Positions 49,862-58,617 are shown, counted from the stretch's first letter. The stretch: 64,000 nt of DNA from Hamadaea sp013361475 (GCF_040654195.1 NZ_JBFAHM010000002.1:372001-436000); one strand, 5' to 3'. The notes: generated by a model not told the origin, from the sequence alone. Made by a program: numbers and translations.

Positions 49862-50367
49862 GACAGGTGGGCGGCGTCCAGCGCCGCCTGCAACGACTCG
49901 ATGTAGCCCTCGCTGGTGACCGTCGCGCCCGAGACCGTGTCGATCTTCGCGCTCTGCTGCGAGATCACCGAATCGTGCAGGATGGGCAGGGCGTACTGGT
50001 TGATCTCCTGGTCGCGGTGGTTCTCGGTCGGGTACTCGACCGCCTCCACGTCGGTGATCTTGCCGTTCGCGACGGTGATCCGCACTTGCACCGGACCCCA
50101 GCGGGTCTGCGCCACCGAACCGTCGTAGGTCTTGCTCCCGGAGGTGGTGGTCGTGCCGCTCGTGGTGCCGTTGGTGGTGCCGCTGTTGGTACTGCCGTTG
50201 TTCGTCGGCTGCTGCCCGGCCGAACCCGATCCGGCGGCGCCCGTGTTGTTCGCGGGCGTCACCGCGACCGTGTCACCGCCGCCCGCGCCCATCGTGCTGG
50301 TGCGGTAGCTGAACAACAGCACCACCGCCGCCACCGTGGACAGCAGCCACAACGTGATCCGCCGCAT
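49858..50367 (-). CDS. Membrane-anchored FMN-binding-domain protein with flavinylation motif
   Basis: Protein of 169 residues: N-terminal membrane anchor (TLWLLSTVAAVVLLFSY), a low-complexity linker rich in Thr, Asn, Gly and Ser (about 41-80), then an FMN-binding domain (about 85-166). DTVSGATVTSEGY contains the DxxSGAT flavinylation motif; Thr149 should carry covalent FMN placed by the ApbE encoded downstream (ATGA overlap). In related bacteria this type of protein passes electrons across or outside the membrane. It follows the reductase by 30 bases. Confidence 0.9.
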   Translation of the reverse strand: MRRITLWLLSTVAAVVLLFSYRTSTMGAGGGDTVAVTPANNTGAAGSGSAGQQPTNNGSTNSGTTNGTTSGTTTTSGSKTYDGSVAQTRWGPVQVRITVANGKITDVEAVEYPTENHRDQEINQYALPILHDSVISQQSAKIDTVSGATVTSEGYIESLQAALDAAHLS

Positions 50368-50397
50368 CAGTCTTCCTCTTTTCCAGGCGAAGTGTGT

Positions 50398-51753
50398 CTA
50401 CCAGGCGAAGTGCTCGAGGTGGATCCGGTCCGGCGCGACGCCGGCCTCGGCCGCCGTCCGCCGCACCCGAGCCGTCCAGTCGTCCGGACCACAGATGTAG
50501 AGATGCTGACCCCGCAGGTCCGCGACGATGCGTCGCAGCGCGGCCAAGTCACCGGATCGGCCGCTGCTCTCGGCGTACCCCTGAGGCAACCAGGAATCCT
50601 GGGCGCGCGGGCCGAGGAGCGTGACGACGCGGACCCCGCGACGCGCGGCGAGCCACTCGATCTCGGACCGGAAGGCGATCTCCGCCGCGGACCGTGCGCG
50701 ATAGACGAGCGTCGCCTCGCCGTCGCGATACGGCAGGTCCCACAGCAGCGCGAGGAGCGGCGTGATGCCGATGCCGCAGGCGATCATCGTGACCGGGCCA
50801 CCGTGGTACGCCTCGCCGGTGAGCCGGCCGTACGGACCCTCGACCAGGACTCGGGTCCCGGGCCGCAGAGTGGCGACGCGCGCGCTGCCGTCCCCGAGAT
50901 CCTTGACCGTGATCCGCAGCCGATCCCTCCGCGGCGGCCCCGACAACGAGTACGGATGCGCCCGCGACCAGCCCGGGCCGTCGAGGAACCGCCACTGGAA
51001 GAACTGCCCGGCCCGCACCGGCAGCCGCTCCAGCGAACGGCCCTTGAGATAGACCGAGGTGAGCCCCGGCCCTTCCGGGACGACCTCGGCGACCTCCAGC
51101 CGATGCCGGGCGGTACGCCAGGCCGGGAGCCCGACGCGGAAGAAAAGGATCGCCGCGGCCGTCGCCGCCCACAACGTCCACCAGTAGACGCGGGCGACCG
51201 GCGAGGCGAGGAAGTCGGCGCCGGTCCACAACTGATGTGGCAACGCCAGCCCCACCCCGAGGTATGCATAAAGGTGCAGCAGGTGCCACGACTCGTAGCG
51301 CAGCCGCCGCCGCGCCGCCTTGATCGACGTAACCACGACCATGACGATCGCCGCCGCACCCGCCACCGCCAGCAGCATCCCGGGATAGGTCGTGACGAGG
51401 TCCCAGAAGGTGTGCAGGACGTTGTCGTGAACCGGCCCGGCGTAGCCGAGCGTGATGAGCACGATGTGCGCCAGCATGAGGTGGAACGAGGTGAACCCGA
51501 CCCAGCGATGCCAGCGCGCCAGTTGATCCTGCCCGAAAGCCCGCTCGACCCACGGAATCCGGGCGAGCAGCAGCACCTGCAGCAGCATCAGGTCCGAGGC
51601 GACCAGCCCGCTCAGCCGCCCGATCGCCGCGACCGCGCCCCAGCCGCCCCCGGCGACCTCCTGTACGCCGCCCTGCGCGACCCACAGCGCTACGACGACG
51701 ATCACGGTTGACCCGGCCGCGAATCCCGCCACGTCGGCCCACCAGCGCTTCAT
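50398..51753 (-). CDS. Ferric-reductase-like membrane flavocytochrome with NAD(P)H oxidoreductase domain
   Basis: Protein of about 451 residues. The N-terminal half has six membrane helices with paired heme-ligand histidines (RWHRWVGFTSFHLMLAH and SWHLLHLYAYLGVG); the C-terminal half is a ferredoxin-reductase-type module: FAD-binding HPYSLSG, then GPYGRL, NAD-binding ACGIGITPLLALL and CGPDDW. It should take electrons from NAD(P)H through FAD and heme to the flavinylated partner outside. Start ATG 51753 versus GTG 51759 is uncertain. First gene of the reductase-FMN protein-ApbE operon. Confidence 0.9.
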   Translation of the reverse strand: MKRWWADVAGFAAGSTVIVVVALWVAQGGVQEVAGGGWGAVAAIGRLSGLVASDLMLLQVLLLARIPWVERAFGQDQLARWHRWVGFTSFHLMLAHIVLITLGYAGPVHDNVLHTFWDLVTTYPGMLLAVAGAAAIVMVVVTSIKAARRRLRYESWHLLHLYAYLGVGLALPHQLWTGADFLASPVARVYWWTLWAATAAAILFFRVGLPAWRTARHRLEVAEVVPEGPGLTSVYLKGRSLERLPVRAGQFFQWRFLDGPGWSRAHPYSLSGPPRRDRLRITVKDLGDGSARVATLRPGTRVLVEGPYGRLTGEAYHGGPVTMIACGIGITPLLALLWDLPYRDGEATLVYRARSAAEIAFRSEIEWLAARRGVRVVTLLGPRAQDSWLPQGYAESSGRSGDLAALRRIVADLRGQHLYICGPDDWTARVRRTAAEAGVAPDRIHLEHFAW

Positions 51754-51803
51754 CTTCACGCCGTCGACGATCCCGGAGTCGCGTATGCGCCCGCTAAGGG
51801 ATA

Positions 51804-51833
51804 GCTGTGCCCAGCCTGTGAGCCGGGCACAGC
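51804..51833 (-). terminator. Terminator of the ngc operon
   Basis: GCTGTGCCC (51804-51812) and GGGCACAGC (51825-51833) form a 9-bp stem with a 12-base loop, eight bases after the NgcG-like stop at 51841. Confidence 0.65.
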
Positions 51834-51840
51834 GTCCGCG

Positions 51841-52782
51841 CTATTTGGTGATCGAGCCGGTGAGGCCGGCCTGGATCTGGCGGTTGAAGACGAGGTAGGT
51901 CACCAGGATCGGCAGCATCGCCAGCGTCATGCCGGCGAACAGCCGAGCCCAGTCGGTCTCGTACTTCGAGTTGTTCACGAGGTTCAGCAGGCCCTGGGTC
52001 AGGACGAACTTGCCCTCCTCGAAGCCGCTCTGCGGCTTCATGAGCAGGTTGGGCAGGATGAACTGGTTCCACTGGCCGATGATGTTGAACAGGCCGATGC
52101 TGACCAGGCCCGGCTTGGCCATCGGCAGCATCACGCGGAAGAACAGCGTCGTGTGGCTCGCTCCGTCGATCAGGCCCGCCTCGGCGACGTCGGTCGACAG
52201 CGTACGGAAGAACGAGTGCAGGAAGAACACCGTGAACGGCAACGAGTACGCGATGTAGACGAGGATCAGCCCGCCGTAGGTGTTCAGGCCGATGACGCTG
52301 GACAGGCCGAGCATCGCGGCCAGGTTCTGCACCGTCTTGTAGAGCGGGATCAGGCCGAGGAAGATCGGCATGACCAGCCCGGTGAAGAACAGGTAGTAGA
52401 CGATCCGGTTGCCGGGAAAGCGATACCGGGCCAGGACGTAGGCCACCATCGCGCCGAGCAGCATGCTCAGCGTCACGCTGAAGGCCATCACGACGATGGT
52501 GTTGAAGAAGTACTCGCCGATGTGCCCCTTCGTCCAGGCTCGGCCGAACGCGCCGAGGTGCCAGGAACTCGGCAGGCTCAGCGGCTGGTGCAGGATCTCG
52601 TCGTCGGACCGGAACGACTGGATCGTCGCCCAGATCAGCGGTACGCCGACCATGAGACCCCACACGGCGAGGAACACGTGGGAGAACCCGGTCAGCAGGC
52701 GGCCCTCGCGCTTGCTCCGCTCCGGCGGCGCCGCCGGCGCGGGCGCGGTCGGCAGCGCGTGTTTCGAGGTTGTCGTCGTCAT
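51841..52782 (-). CDS. ngcG: Sugar ABC transporter permease, NgcG-like
   Basis: MalG-type permease of 313 residues: a Pro/Ala-rich cytoplasmic start, six membrane helices and the EAA loop EAGLIDGASHTTLFF. It is last in the operon with the MalF-type partner 11 bp upstream. Assignment to the N-acetylglucosamine/chitobiose importer rests mainly on the binding protein encoded first in the operon. The ATPase is absent, as for Streptomyces ngcEFG, which uses a shared MsiK. Confidence 0.85.
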   Translation of the reverse strand: MTTTTSKHALPTAPAPAAPPERSKREGRLLTGFSHVFLAVWGLMVGVPLIWATIQSFRSDDEILHQPLSLPSSWHLGAFGRAWTKGHIGEYFFNTIVVMAFSVTLSMLLGAMVAYVLARYRFPGNRIVYYLFFTGLVMPIFLGLIPLYKTVQNLAAMLGLSSVIGLNTYGGLILVYIAYSLPFTVFFLHSFFRTLSTDVAEAGLIDGASHTTLFFRVMLPMAKPGLVSIGLFNIIGQWNQFILPNLLMKPQSGFEEGKFVLTQGLLNLVNNSKYETDWARLFAGMTLAMLPILVTYLVFNRQIQAGLTGSITK

Positions 52783-52793
52783 CTGCGGCCGCC

Positions 52794-53780
52794 CTAGAAC
52801 TCGATCTTTTCCCGGCGCGTGATCCGCAGCTGGATCAGCGCGAAGATGAAGGTGAACGCCGCCATCGCGACCGCCATCGCGCAGGCGTACCCGAACTTGT
52901 CGTACCGGCTGCTGCCGAAGGCGGTGTGGTAGATCCACGAACTCATCACGTGGCTGGCCCCGGTCGCCTGCATGCTCGGCGGCGCGATCGCGTACGCGAG
53001 GAGGAAGAAGTCCAGCGCGGCGATGCCCAGGTAGACCCAGGCGACCGAGATCTGCTCCCACAGCAGCGGCAGCGTGATCCGGAAGAAGGTCTGGCCCCGG
53101 GTGGAGCCGTCGAGCAGCGCGGCCTCGAAGATGTCCTTCGGGATGGACTGCATGCCGGCCGAGAAGAGCACGAGATAGAACCCGACGCCGCCCCAGACGG
53201 CGATGGCGATGAGACACCAGAGGACGACGGGCGCGTCCAGGACGGTGTCGCCGAACGGGATGCTGGGCAGCAGCCACGAGTTCGTCTCGCCGAGGAACAG
53301 CAGCGGATGTTGCGGGTCCACGATGCCGATCTTCGCCAGCAGCGCGTTGAGGAAGCCGGTGTCGGTGGAGCTCTCGAAGACGCGGCTCCACAGGATCGCC
53401 ACGATCGCGATCGACAGCAGCTGCGGGAAGAAGAAGATGGTCTTGTAGAGGCCGGATCCGGCCACTCCGCGTACGCCCGCCTTGTCCCCGCGCCCGCCGA
53501 CGTTGAGCATGAACGCGAAGAACAGCGCCAGCAGGATGGTGACGATCGGATAGACCACGAGGATCACGGCGTTGTGATAGAGCGACCGCAGGAAGGTCTC
53601 GTCTTTGAGCAGATCGGCGTAGTTGCCGAAGCCGGCGTACGGCACCTCCGGCGTGAAGCCGTTCCAGTCCGTCAGCGAGTAGCCGATGGTCTGGAGGTAC
53701 GGCCAGATCACATAGACCACGTACAGCAGCACGGGGAAGAACAGGAAGCCCACGATGAAGCGGGCTCTGCCGTGGTTCAT
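52794..53780 (-). CDS. ngcF: Sugar ABC transporter permease, NgcF-like
   Basis: MalF-type permease of 328 residues: MNHGRARFIVGFLFFPVLLY start, six membrane helices, EAA loop EAALLDGSTRGQTFF, ending RITRREKIEF. The long periplasmic loop after helix 3 is present. The gene follows the binding-protein gene after a 98-base gap that contains the strong palindrome B2, expected to lower permease expression relative to the binding protein. Specificity inferred from NgcE. Confidence 0.86.
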   Translation of the reverse strand: MNHGRARFIVGFLFFPVLLYVVYVIWPYLQTIGYSLTDWNGFTPEVPYAGFGNYADLLKDETFLRSLYHNAVILVVYPIVTILLALFFAFMLNVGGRGDKAGVRGVAGSGLYKTIFFFPQLLSIAIVAILWSRVFESSTDTGFLNALLAKIGIVDPQHPLLFLGETNSWLLPSIPFGDTVLDAPVVLWCLIAIAVWGGVGFYLVLFSAGMQSIPKDIFEAALLDGSTRGQTFFRITLPLLWEQISVAWVYLGIAALDFFLLAYAIAPPSMQATGASHVMSSWIYHTAFGSSRYDKFGYACAMAVAMAAFTFIFALIQLRITRREKIEF

Positions 53781-53810
53781 GGCGAATCCTTAGGTCGGGT
53801 CTTCTTTGGC

Positions 53811-53871
53811 GCTGGATCAGGGTTCCGGGTCGAATCTTGACCCATGATTCGACCCGGAACCCTGATCCAGC
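53811..53871. repeat. Palindromic element B2 between ngcE and ngcF
   Basis: Perfect 26-bp arms (53811-53836, 53846-53871; starts GCTGGATCAGGGTTCCGGGT) around a nine-base loop. The most perfect copy of family B. Placed between binding-protein and permease genes, where mRNA hairpins commonly protect the upstream message or attenuate the downstream genes. Confidence 0.88.
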
Positions 53872-53878
53872 CGATGAG

Positions 53879-55297
53879 CTAAGCCGTGCGCTTCGGCTGC
53901 TTCTTGATGTTGGGGTCGGCCGCGATCTTGTCGGCCGCCTTCTGCATCGCCGTCGTGAACTCGGCGGTGCCGCCCTTGCCCGACATCAGGTTGGTGATCG
54001 CACCTTCCAGCGCGGTGTAGAGGTCCTTGTACCAGCCGTCGAAGCGGACGCTGACCACGTTGCCGTTGGCGGCGGCCAGGACCTTGTTCGCCGAGACGAA
54101 CTGCGACGAACCGGTGAGGCCGTCGGCCGCGCCCTTGACGACCGGCAGCGACTTGGTCAGTTCGGCGAACTTGCGGGCGCCGGCCTTCGACAGCATGATC
54201 CGCAGGAACTCCAGGCCACCGGCCGGGTTCTTGCCGGTCTTCGGGACGATCCAGCCTTCACCGGCGGCCGCGCGGACGGTGCCGTAGGGGCTCTTGTCCG
54301 ACGCCGTCAGGCTCCACTGCGCGCTGACCTCGAGCTTGGTGTCCGGCCGCAGGGTCTTGGCCATCTCACCCTCGAGCCAGGTCCCGCAGGGGATGAACAG
54401 CGCCTTGCGGTCGATGACCGCCTGCTGGGTGGTGGTGTGGTCGAGGGCGGCCGCACCGGCCTGGACGTAGCCCTTGCCCAGCATCTCGTGGATGTGGTCG
54501 ATGACGGTCTTCACCGCGTCGGACTGCCAGGCGCCCGGCTCCAGGTTGTCGATCGCGAAGATCGCCTCCTTGCCGCCCACCTTCCAGATCCAGTCGGTGA
54601 TGACGTTGTACATGTACCACGGGTACTTGCCCTGGTGGGTGAAGGCGGCGATGCCCTCCTTCTTGGCGTTCTCGGCCAGCGCCAGGAACTCCTCCCACGT
54701 GGTCGGCACCTTCCAGCCCTTGGAGTCGAACAGGGTCTGGTCGTGGAAGAAGCCGTACACCGTGTAGGCGGCGTTCAGCGTGTAGGGCTTGTCGTTGAAC
54801 AGGCCCGACTCGATGGTGCCGGCGAGCAGGGTGTCGCGGATCTTCACGTTCGGGTCGTCGACGCTCGGCGCGTCGTACAGCTCGGTGAGGTCGGTGAGCT
54901 GGTCGACGATGGTCGCCAGGTCGAGCGTCTTCGGCGACGAGTTGTTGATGACGTCCGGCGCGGTGTTCCCCGTGAACCGGGGCTGCATGTCGGTCAGGAT
55001 CTCCTTGGACCAGGTGATGCCGACCTTGGAGCCGCTGTACTTCTGCTCGTAGAGCGACGCGTAGCCCTTCGCGTACTCCTGGCCGAAGCCGCCGTCGAAG
55101 ACGACCGCGTCGACGTTCTTCTTGGCGTCGACGCCGAAGGGGTTGTCCTTCGACTTGGCGGTGGTGCCGCTGCCGGTGTCACCGGAGGTGTCGCTGGAGG
55201 CGCAGGCCGCGAGGAACCCGGCGGCCGGCGTCGCCAGCAGACCCGCGGCCGCGGCACGGCGCAGCACCGTGCGGCGGCTCAGGCTGGTGTGGGACAT
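53879..55297 (-). CDS. ngcE: N-acetylglucosamine/diacetylchitobiose-binding lipoprotein, NgcE-like
   Basis: Lipoprotein of 472 residues with a twin-arginine-like signal (LSRRTVLRRAAAAGLL) and lipobox ending LAAC32. Body segments DNPFGVDAKKNVDAVVFDGG, PDVINNSSPKTLDLATIVDQ, LTDLTELYDAPS and RAAAGEGWIVP match my memory of the NgcE family of Streptomyces. NgcE delivers GlcNAc and chitobiose to NgcFG. The GH18 chitinase at 43091 would supply ligand. It is 82 bp downstream of an RpiR regulator on the same strand, probably one transcript; the palindrome B2 follows its stop by seven bases. Confidence 0.85.
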   Translation of the reverse strand: MSHTSLSRRTVLRRAAAAGLLATPAAGFLAACASSDTSGDTGSGTTAKSKDNPFGVDAKKNVDAVVFDGGFGQEYAKGYASLYEQKYSGSKVGITWSKEILTDMQPRFTGNTAPDVINNSSPKTLDLATIVDQLTDLTELYDAPSVDDPNVKIRDTLLAGTIESGLFNDKPYTLNAAYTVYGFFHDQTLFDSKGWKVPTTWEEFLALAENAKKEGIAAFTHQGKYPWYMYNVITDWIWKVGGKEAIFAIDNLEPGAWQSDAVKTVIDHIHEMLGKGYVQAGAAALDHTTTQQAVIDRKALFIPCGTWLEGEMAKTLRPDTKLEVSAQWSLTASDKSPYGTVRAAAGEGWIVPKTGKNPAGGLEFLRIMLSKAGARKFAELTKSLPVVKGAADGLTGSSQFVSANKVLAAANGNVVSVRFDGWYKDLYTALEGAITNLMSGKGGTAEFTTAMQKAADKIAADPNIKKQPKRTA

Positions 55298-55379
55298 GGT
55301 GTCTCCTCAGTAAGGGATTCGTTGGTGGGGGTTCCCGGCTCGGCAGGCCGCCGCGCCGAAGCTTCTACGAGGGAGGTCT

Positions 55380-56294
55380 TCATTCGGCGACCTCCTTGAT
55401 CCGATGGGCCTCCACCGCACGCGCCGTACGCTGAAAGGCCGCGTGCGAGCGCTCATGCGTGCGCTGCGCCACCGCGATGTACAACAGGTCCAGCACCACC
55501 AGCTGCGGATGCCGCGCCGACAACGCGTCCGGGCGGAAGGTCGTCGCCTGGGTGGCGGTGAGAAGAAGATCGTCGGCGACGTCGGCCAGGGGTGAACGCG
55601 GGAAGCTCGTCAATGCGATCGTCGTCGCACCATGGCTGCCCGCCTCGGCGATCATCTCGATCGTCTCCCGGGTCTGCCCCGAATGCGAGATCCCCAACGC
55701 CACATCACCCGGACCCAACAGCGCCGCACTGGCCAACCCGTTGTGAATGTCGGTCCACGCCCACGCCGCGATCCCGATCCGATGCAACGAGAACTGCAGC
55801 TCCTCACCCACCAGGGCACTACCCGACGCCCCGTAGATGTCCACCCGCGACGCCGCCGCGATCGCGTCCGCCGCCCGCTCCACCGCACCCAGATCGATCC
55901 GCGCCGCCGTATCCCGCATGGCGAGGGTGTCCGCCGCCATCAACTGCGACAACACCCGCTCCAACGGATCCGTCGGCTGAATCTCCCGCCCGATGTCGAC
56001 CTGCCACCCGGCCGACCGAGCCAACCGCCCGGTCTCCCCCGCGATCCCCAACCGCAGATCCGCGTACCCGTCGAAACCCAACGCCCGGCAGAACCGGGTC
56101 ACCGTCGCCGGCGACGTCCCACTACGCTCCGCCAACTCCACGATCGTCGCCCGCGCCGCCGCCGCCGGATCCGCCAAAACATGATCGGCCACCCGCCGCA
56201 ACGCCCCCGTGAACTCGGTCAGGCGTACCTGGATCAGGGGCAGCAGCGCGTCGGCGTCGTCGTGCGCCGCGCTGACGGTCACCTCGCGATCCAT
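55380..56294 (-). CDS. RpiR/MurR-family transcriptional regulator
   Basis: Regulator of 304 residues: N-terminal RpiR HTH (TIVELAERSGTSPATVTRFC, LGFDGYADLRLGIA) and a C-terminal SIS domain that binds phosphosugars (VDIYGASGSALVGEELQFSL, LGISHSGQTRETIEM). RpiR proteins sense sugar phosphates such as GlcNAc-6-P or MurNAc-6-P. It precedes ngcEFG on the same strand and is divergent from a beta-helix gene, with two GTAA...TTAC motifs between them. ATG 56294 is preferred to GTG 56303, whose binding site would be too close. Confidence 0.9.
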   Translation of the reverse strand: MDREVTVSAAHDDADALLPLIQVRLTEFTGALRRVADHVLADPAAAARATIVELAERSGTSPATVTRFCRALGFDGYADLRLGIAGETGRLARSAGWQVDIGREIQPTDPLERVLSQLMAADTLAMRDTAARIDLGAVERAADAIAAASRVDIYGASGSALVGEELQFSLHRIGIAAWAWTDIHNGLASAALLGPGDVALGISHSGQTRETIEMIAEAGSHGATTIALTSFPRSPLADVADDLLLTATQATTFRPDALSARHPQLVVLDLLYIAVAQRTHERSHAAFQRTARAVEAHRIKEVAE

Positions 56295-56356
56295 CGCTGG
56301 CACGCCCCTTCACGGGTATACATACGTGATAATGGCAAGGACTGTTAACTGTTGCG

Positions 56357-56413
56357 GTAAAAGTTCTTACTGACAGGCCATATTTGTCAATAGCTCTCGT
56401 AAAGTTTCCTTAC
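56357..56413. promoter_or_regulatory. RpiR operator pair around the rpiR-ngc promoter
   Basis: Two related motifs, GTAAAAGTTCTTAC (56357-56370) and GTAAAGTTTCCTTAC (56399-56413), flank a minus-strand TTGACA (56390-56385). The 333-base space between rpiR and the gene at 56628 is clearly A/T-richer around these sites than anywhere else nearby, and shows no gene. Confidence 0.6.
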
Positions 56414-56627
56414 CGTTACTTGATCATCACCCACGCTGAGCTGCGAGAACCTTCAGAAACCGGGTTGGTAAGAATGCTGACCGGAACCGTTCGGCCGGGG
56501 CGCGGCGAGCTGACCGGGTGACGCGGAACGAGCCGGACGGCGTACGGGTCGGGCCGAGTATCCTCAGCCTGCTCTGTCCAACCTCGACGGACGCCGGTCT
56601 GCGGCGTTCGGACTGATCGGAGGCACT

Positions 56628-57857
56628 ATGCGGCGATCCATGCGCTGGCTGGCCGCGGGGGCGGTGGCCGCCGTCGTGATCGGCGCGGGCGCCGGATACG
56701 TCACCGCGCACGACTCCGGGTCCGACATCCGGATTGGGGCTGCGCCGGACGCCGGCGTATCGGGATCGGCAGGGCCGGCCGACTTGTCGGCCACCCCTTC
56801 GGCGTCCGCGTCGGCGTCCGCCTCGCCGTCACCTTCGGTGACGAAGAAGGGCTCCGCGCTGGGGTCCCGGCCCAACGACGGCACGGGGTACTGGCCCGAC
56901 TTCTCCAACACCGGGTACGCCCGCACCCCCGCGAACGCGGGCGGGCTCGGCAAGGGCGCGTACCCGGGAAAGCTGAAGGACCACGCGGCCGGCATGAGCA
57001 CGTCGAAGCCGTTACGCCTGGAGTTCCCCGACAACAGCGTGATCGCCTTCCAGCGGTTCCTCGCCCTGAAGATCACCATCTACGGCGACAACCTGACCTT
57101 CGTCGGCTGCCTCTTCGAGGGCACCATCCCGAACGACAACCTCGTCCAGATCTACGCCGACACCTCGATCACGTTCCGTTACTCGACGTTCAAACCCGCC
57201 TCGTACGCCCGGCCACCCGGCAACAACGGCAAGGTGTCCTCGGCCCCCGCCCCACCCGGTACGCCGTTCGACAAGTCCTGGCAGCTCGTCACCACGATGA
57301 ACGGCGCGGTGGCCACGATGGACCACAACGACATCTGGGGCAACGCCGGTCTGGAGATGACGACGGGGCGACCCGGCAAGCCGTCCCGCTGGACGAACAA
57401 CTACCTGCACGATCTGGCCGACACCGCGCACGACGAGTACCACCACGACGGGATCGGGCCGCAGAGCGAGGGTGACGGCGGGCCGATGATCGTCGACCAC
57501 AACACGATCGCATCGCTCGGCAACACCAACGGCCTGGCGTTGCAGGGCACCGGCGTCTACGACCACGTGTCGTTCACGAACAACTACGTCTCGGGCTGGG
57601 GCTACGCCGTCTGCATCGGGACCCGGAACAACGCCACGAACATCACCGTCACCGGGAACGTCTTCTCGGCGGAGCTGAGCCAGCTCTACGGGTTCAACTA
57701 CGGCGGCATCTGGGGCGGCAGATCCCACGGCTCGACCTGGCGGAACAACCGGCTCCAAGTACGCTCCGGCGACGACAACCCGCACTTCAAGGTGGCCGAC
57801 AACGGCAAGTACCTGTGGCCGTCGAACTCGGCGCACAGCACCGACTACACCGGCTGA
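56628..57857 (+). CDS. Secreted right-handed beta-helix protein
   Basis: Protein of 409 residues. An N-terminal membrane anchor or signal (RWLAAGAVAAVVIGAGAGYV), a Ser/Ala/Pro-rich linker (SASASASASPSPS), then parallel beta-helix coils with typical N-x-I/V patterns (NDIWGNAGLEMTTG, HDEYHHDGIGPQSEGDGG, NNYVSGWGYAVCIGTRNN). Such folds occur in pectate lyases and polysaccharide lyases/hydrolases; no family signature allows a substrate call. The cluster DEYHHDG is a possible active site. It diverges from the rpiR-ngc operon and may share its control. Confidence 0.8.
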   Translation: MRRSMRWLAAGAVAAVVIGAGAGYVTAHDSGSDIRIGAAPDAGVSGSAGPADLSATPSASASASASPSPSVTKKGSALGSRPNDGTGYWPDFSNTGYARTPANAGGLGKGAYPGKLKDHAAGMSTSKPLRLEFPDNSVIAFQRFLALKITIYGDNLTFVGCLFEGTIPNDNLVQIYADTSITFRYSTFKPASYARPPGNNGKVSSAPAPPGTPFDKSWQLVTTMNGAVATMDHNDIWGNAGLEMTTGRPGKPSRWTNNYLHDLADTAHDEYHHDGIGPQSEGDGGPMIVDHNTIASLGNTNGLALQGTGVYDHVSFTNNYVSGWGYAVCIGTRNNATNITVTGNVFSAELSQLYGFNYGGIWGGRSHGSTWRNNRLQVRSGDDNPHFKVADNGKYLWPSNSAHSTDYTG

Positions 57858-57897
57858 ACGACCGGCCTCGGCCGCCCGGAGCCGGCCGCCCGTGCAG

Positions 57898-57960
57898 CGC
57901 CGGATCAGGGTTCCGGGTCGAATCTTGGCCCAAGATTCGACCGGGATCCCTGATCCGGCG
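57898..57960. repeat. Palindromic element B3
   Basis: Arms of about 30 bases (57898-57928 and 57930-57960) with two mismatches; the central TCGAATCTTGG/CCAAGATTCGA is shared with B1. It lies between convergent genes (stop 57857 and stop 58066). Confidence 0.85.
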
Positions 57961-58065
57961 GGAAGTGGACACTCCCATGTGGATTGGGCGCACTTCCACC
58001 CGAAGGACGCTCCGCCGCAAGACGGAGCGTCCATCCTCCCCGGAGTCGGATTCCACAGTCGACGA

Positions 58066-58617
58066 TCACGCCGTACGCGCCACCGCGCCGGCCGGCGGAG
58101 CCGTGGTCGCGACGGCGGCCCCGGTCAGCGCGATCGAGGCCAGCCACAGGGCGAACGGCACGAGCTGCCACGCCTGCACCTCGTCGGTCGTGGTGAACAA
58201 CGTCGCGAACACCGCCAGATACGTCACCACCCAGGCGACCGGCGTCCAGCGCCGCCACCCGGTCAGCACGCCCGCCCGAGCCAGCGCGACCGCCGCCAGA
58301 ACGCCGCCGATGATCTGGGAGAGCCCGCCGAGCGGGTAGAACGCGTTGTCGGCGTTGCCCGTGGCCAGCTCGACGAACCCACCGAGGGCGATGCTCAAGT
58401 GCCCGAACGACCACACGCCCAGCCCGATCGCCGGGAACACGCCCCGACCGGCGACGCCCGCGGCGAGCATACCGGCGATCATCGCGGCGATGCCGATGAA
58501 GCCGACGTCGATCAGCAGCTCACCGGGCGTGCTGTCGGCGTCGGCGTACTGGAGCAGGATGCCGGCCGCCCAGAGCACGGCAGCGGCGATTCCGACGCTT
58601 CCCCACACCTTGTTCAT
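58066..58617 (-). CDS. Integral membrane protein, about six helices
   Basis: Protein of 183 residues dominated by hydrophobic helices: VWGSVGIAAAVLWAAGILL, FIGIAAMIAGMLAAGVAG, GLGVWSFGHLSIALGGFV, IIGGVLAAVALARAGVL, VAWVVTYLAVFATLF and the final WLASIALTGAAVAT. No enzymatic motif; similar proteins in actinobacteria are annotated only as membrane proteins. GAGGAGGAACTC before the ATG supports the start. Divergent from the kinase gene at 58753. Confidence 0.78.
   Translation of the reverse strand: MNKVWGSVGIAAAVLWAAGILLQYADADSTPGELLIDVGFIGIAAMIAGMLAAGVAGRGVFPAIGLGVWSFGHLSIALGGFVELATGNADNAFYPLGGLSQIIGGVLAAVALARAGVLTGWRRWTPVAWVVTYLAVFATLFTTTDEVQAWQLVPFALWLASIALTGAAVATTAPPAGAVARTA

Noticed and set aside
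55441..55460. GAGCGCTC palindrome like the GH3 operator
   Set aside because: Eight-base match inside the coding part of rpiR with no promoter nearby; expected by chance at this GC content.
27089..57960. Family B palindromes as attachment sites or integron-like elements
   Set aside because: No integrase gene or tRNA lies near and copies are not direct repeats bounding foreign genes; REP-like or RNA hairpin function is simpler.
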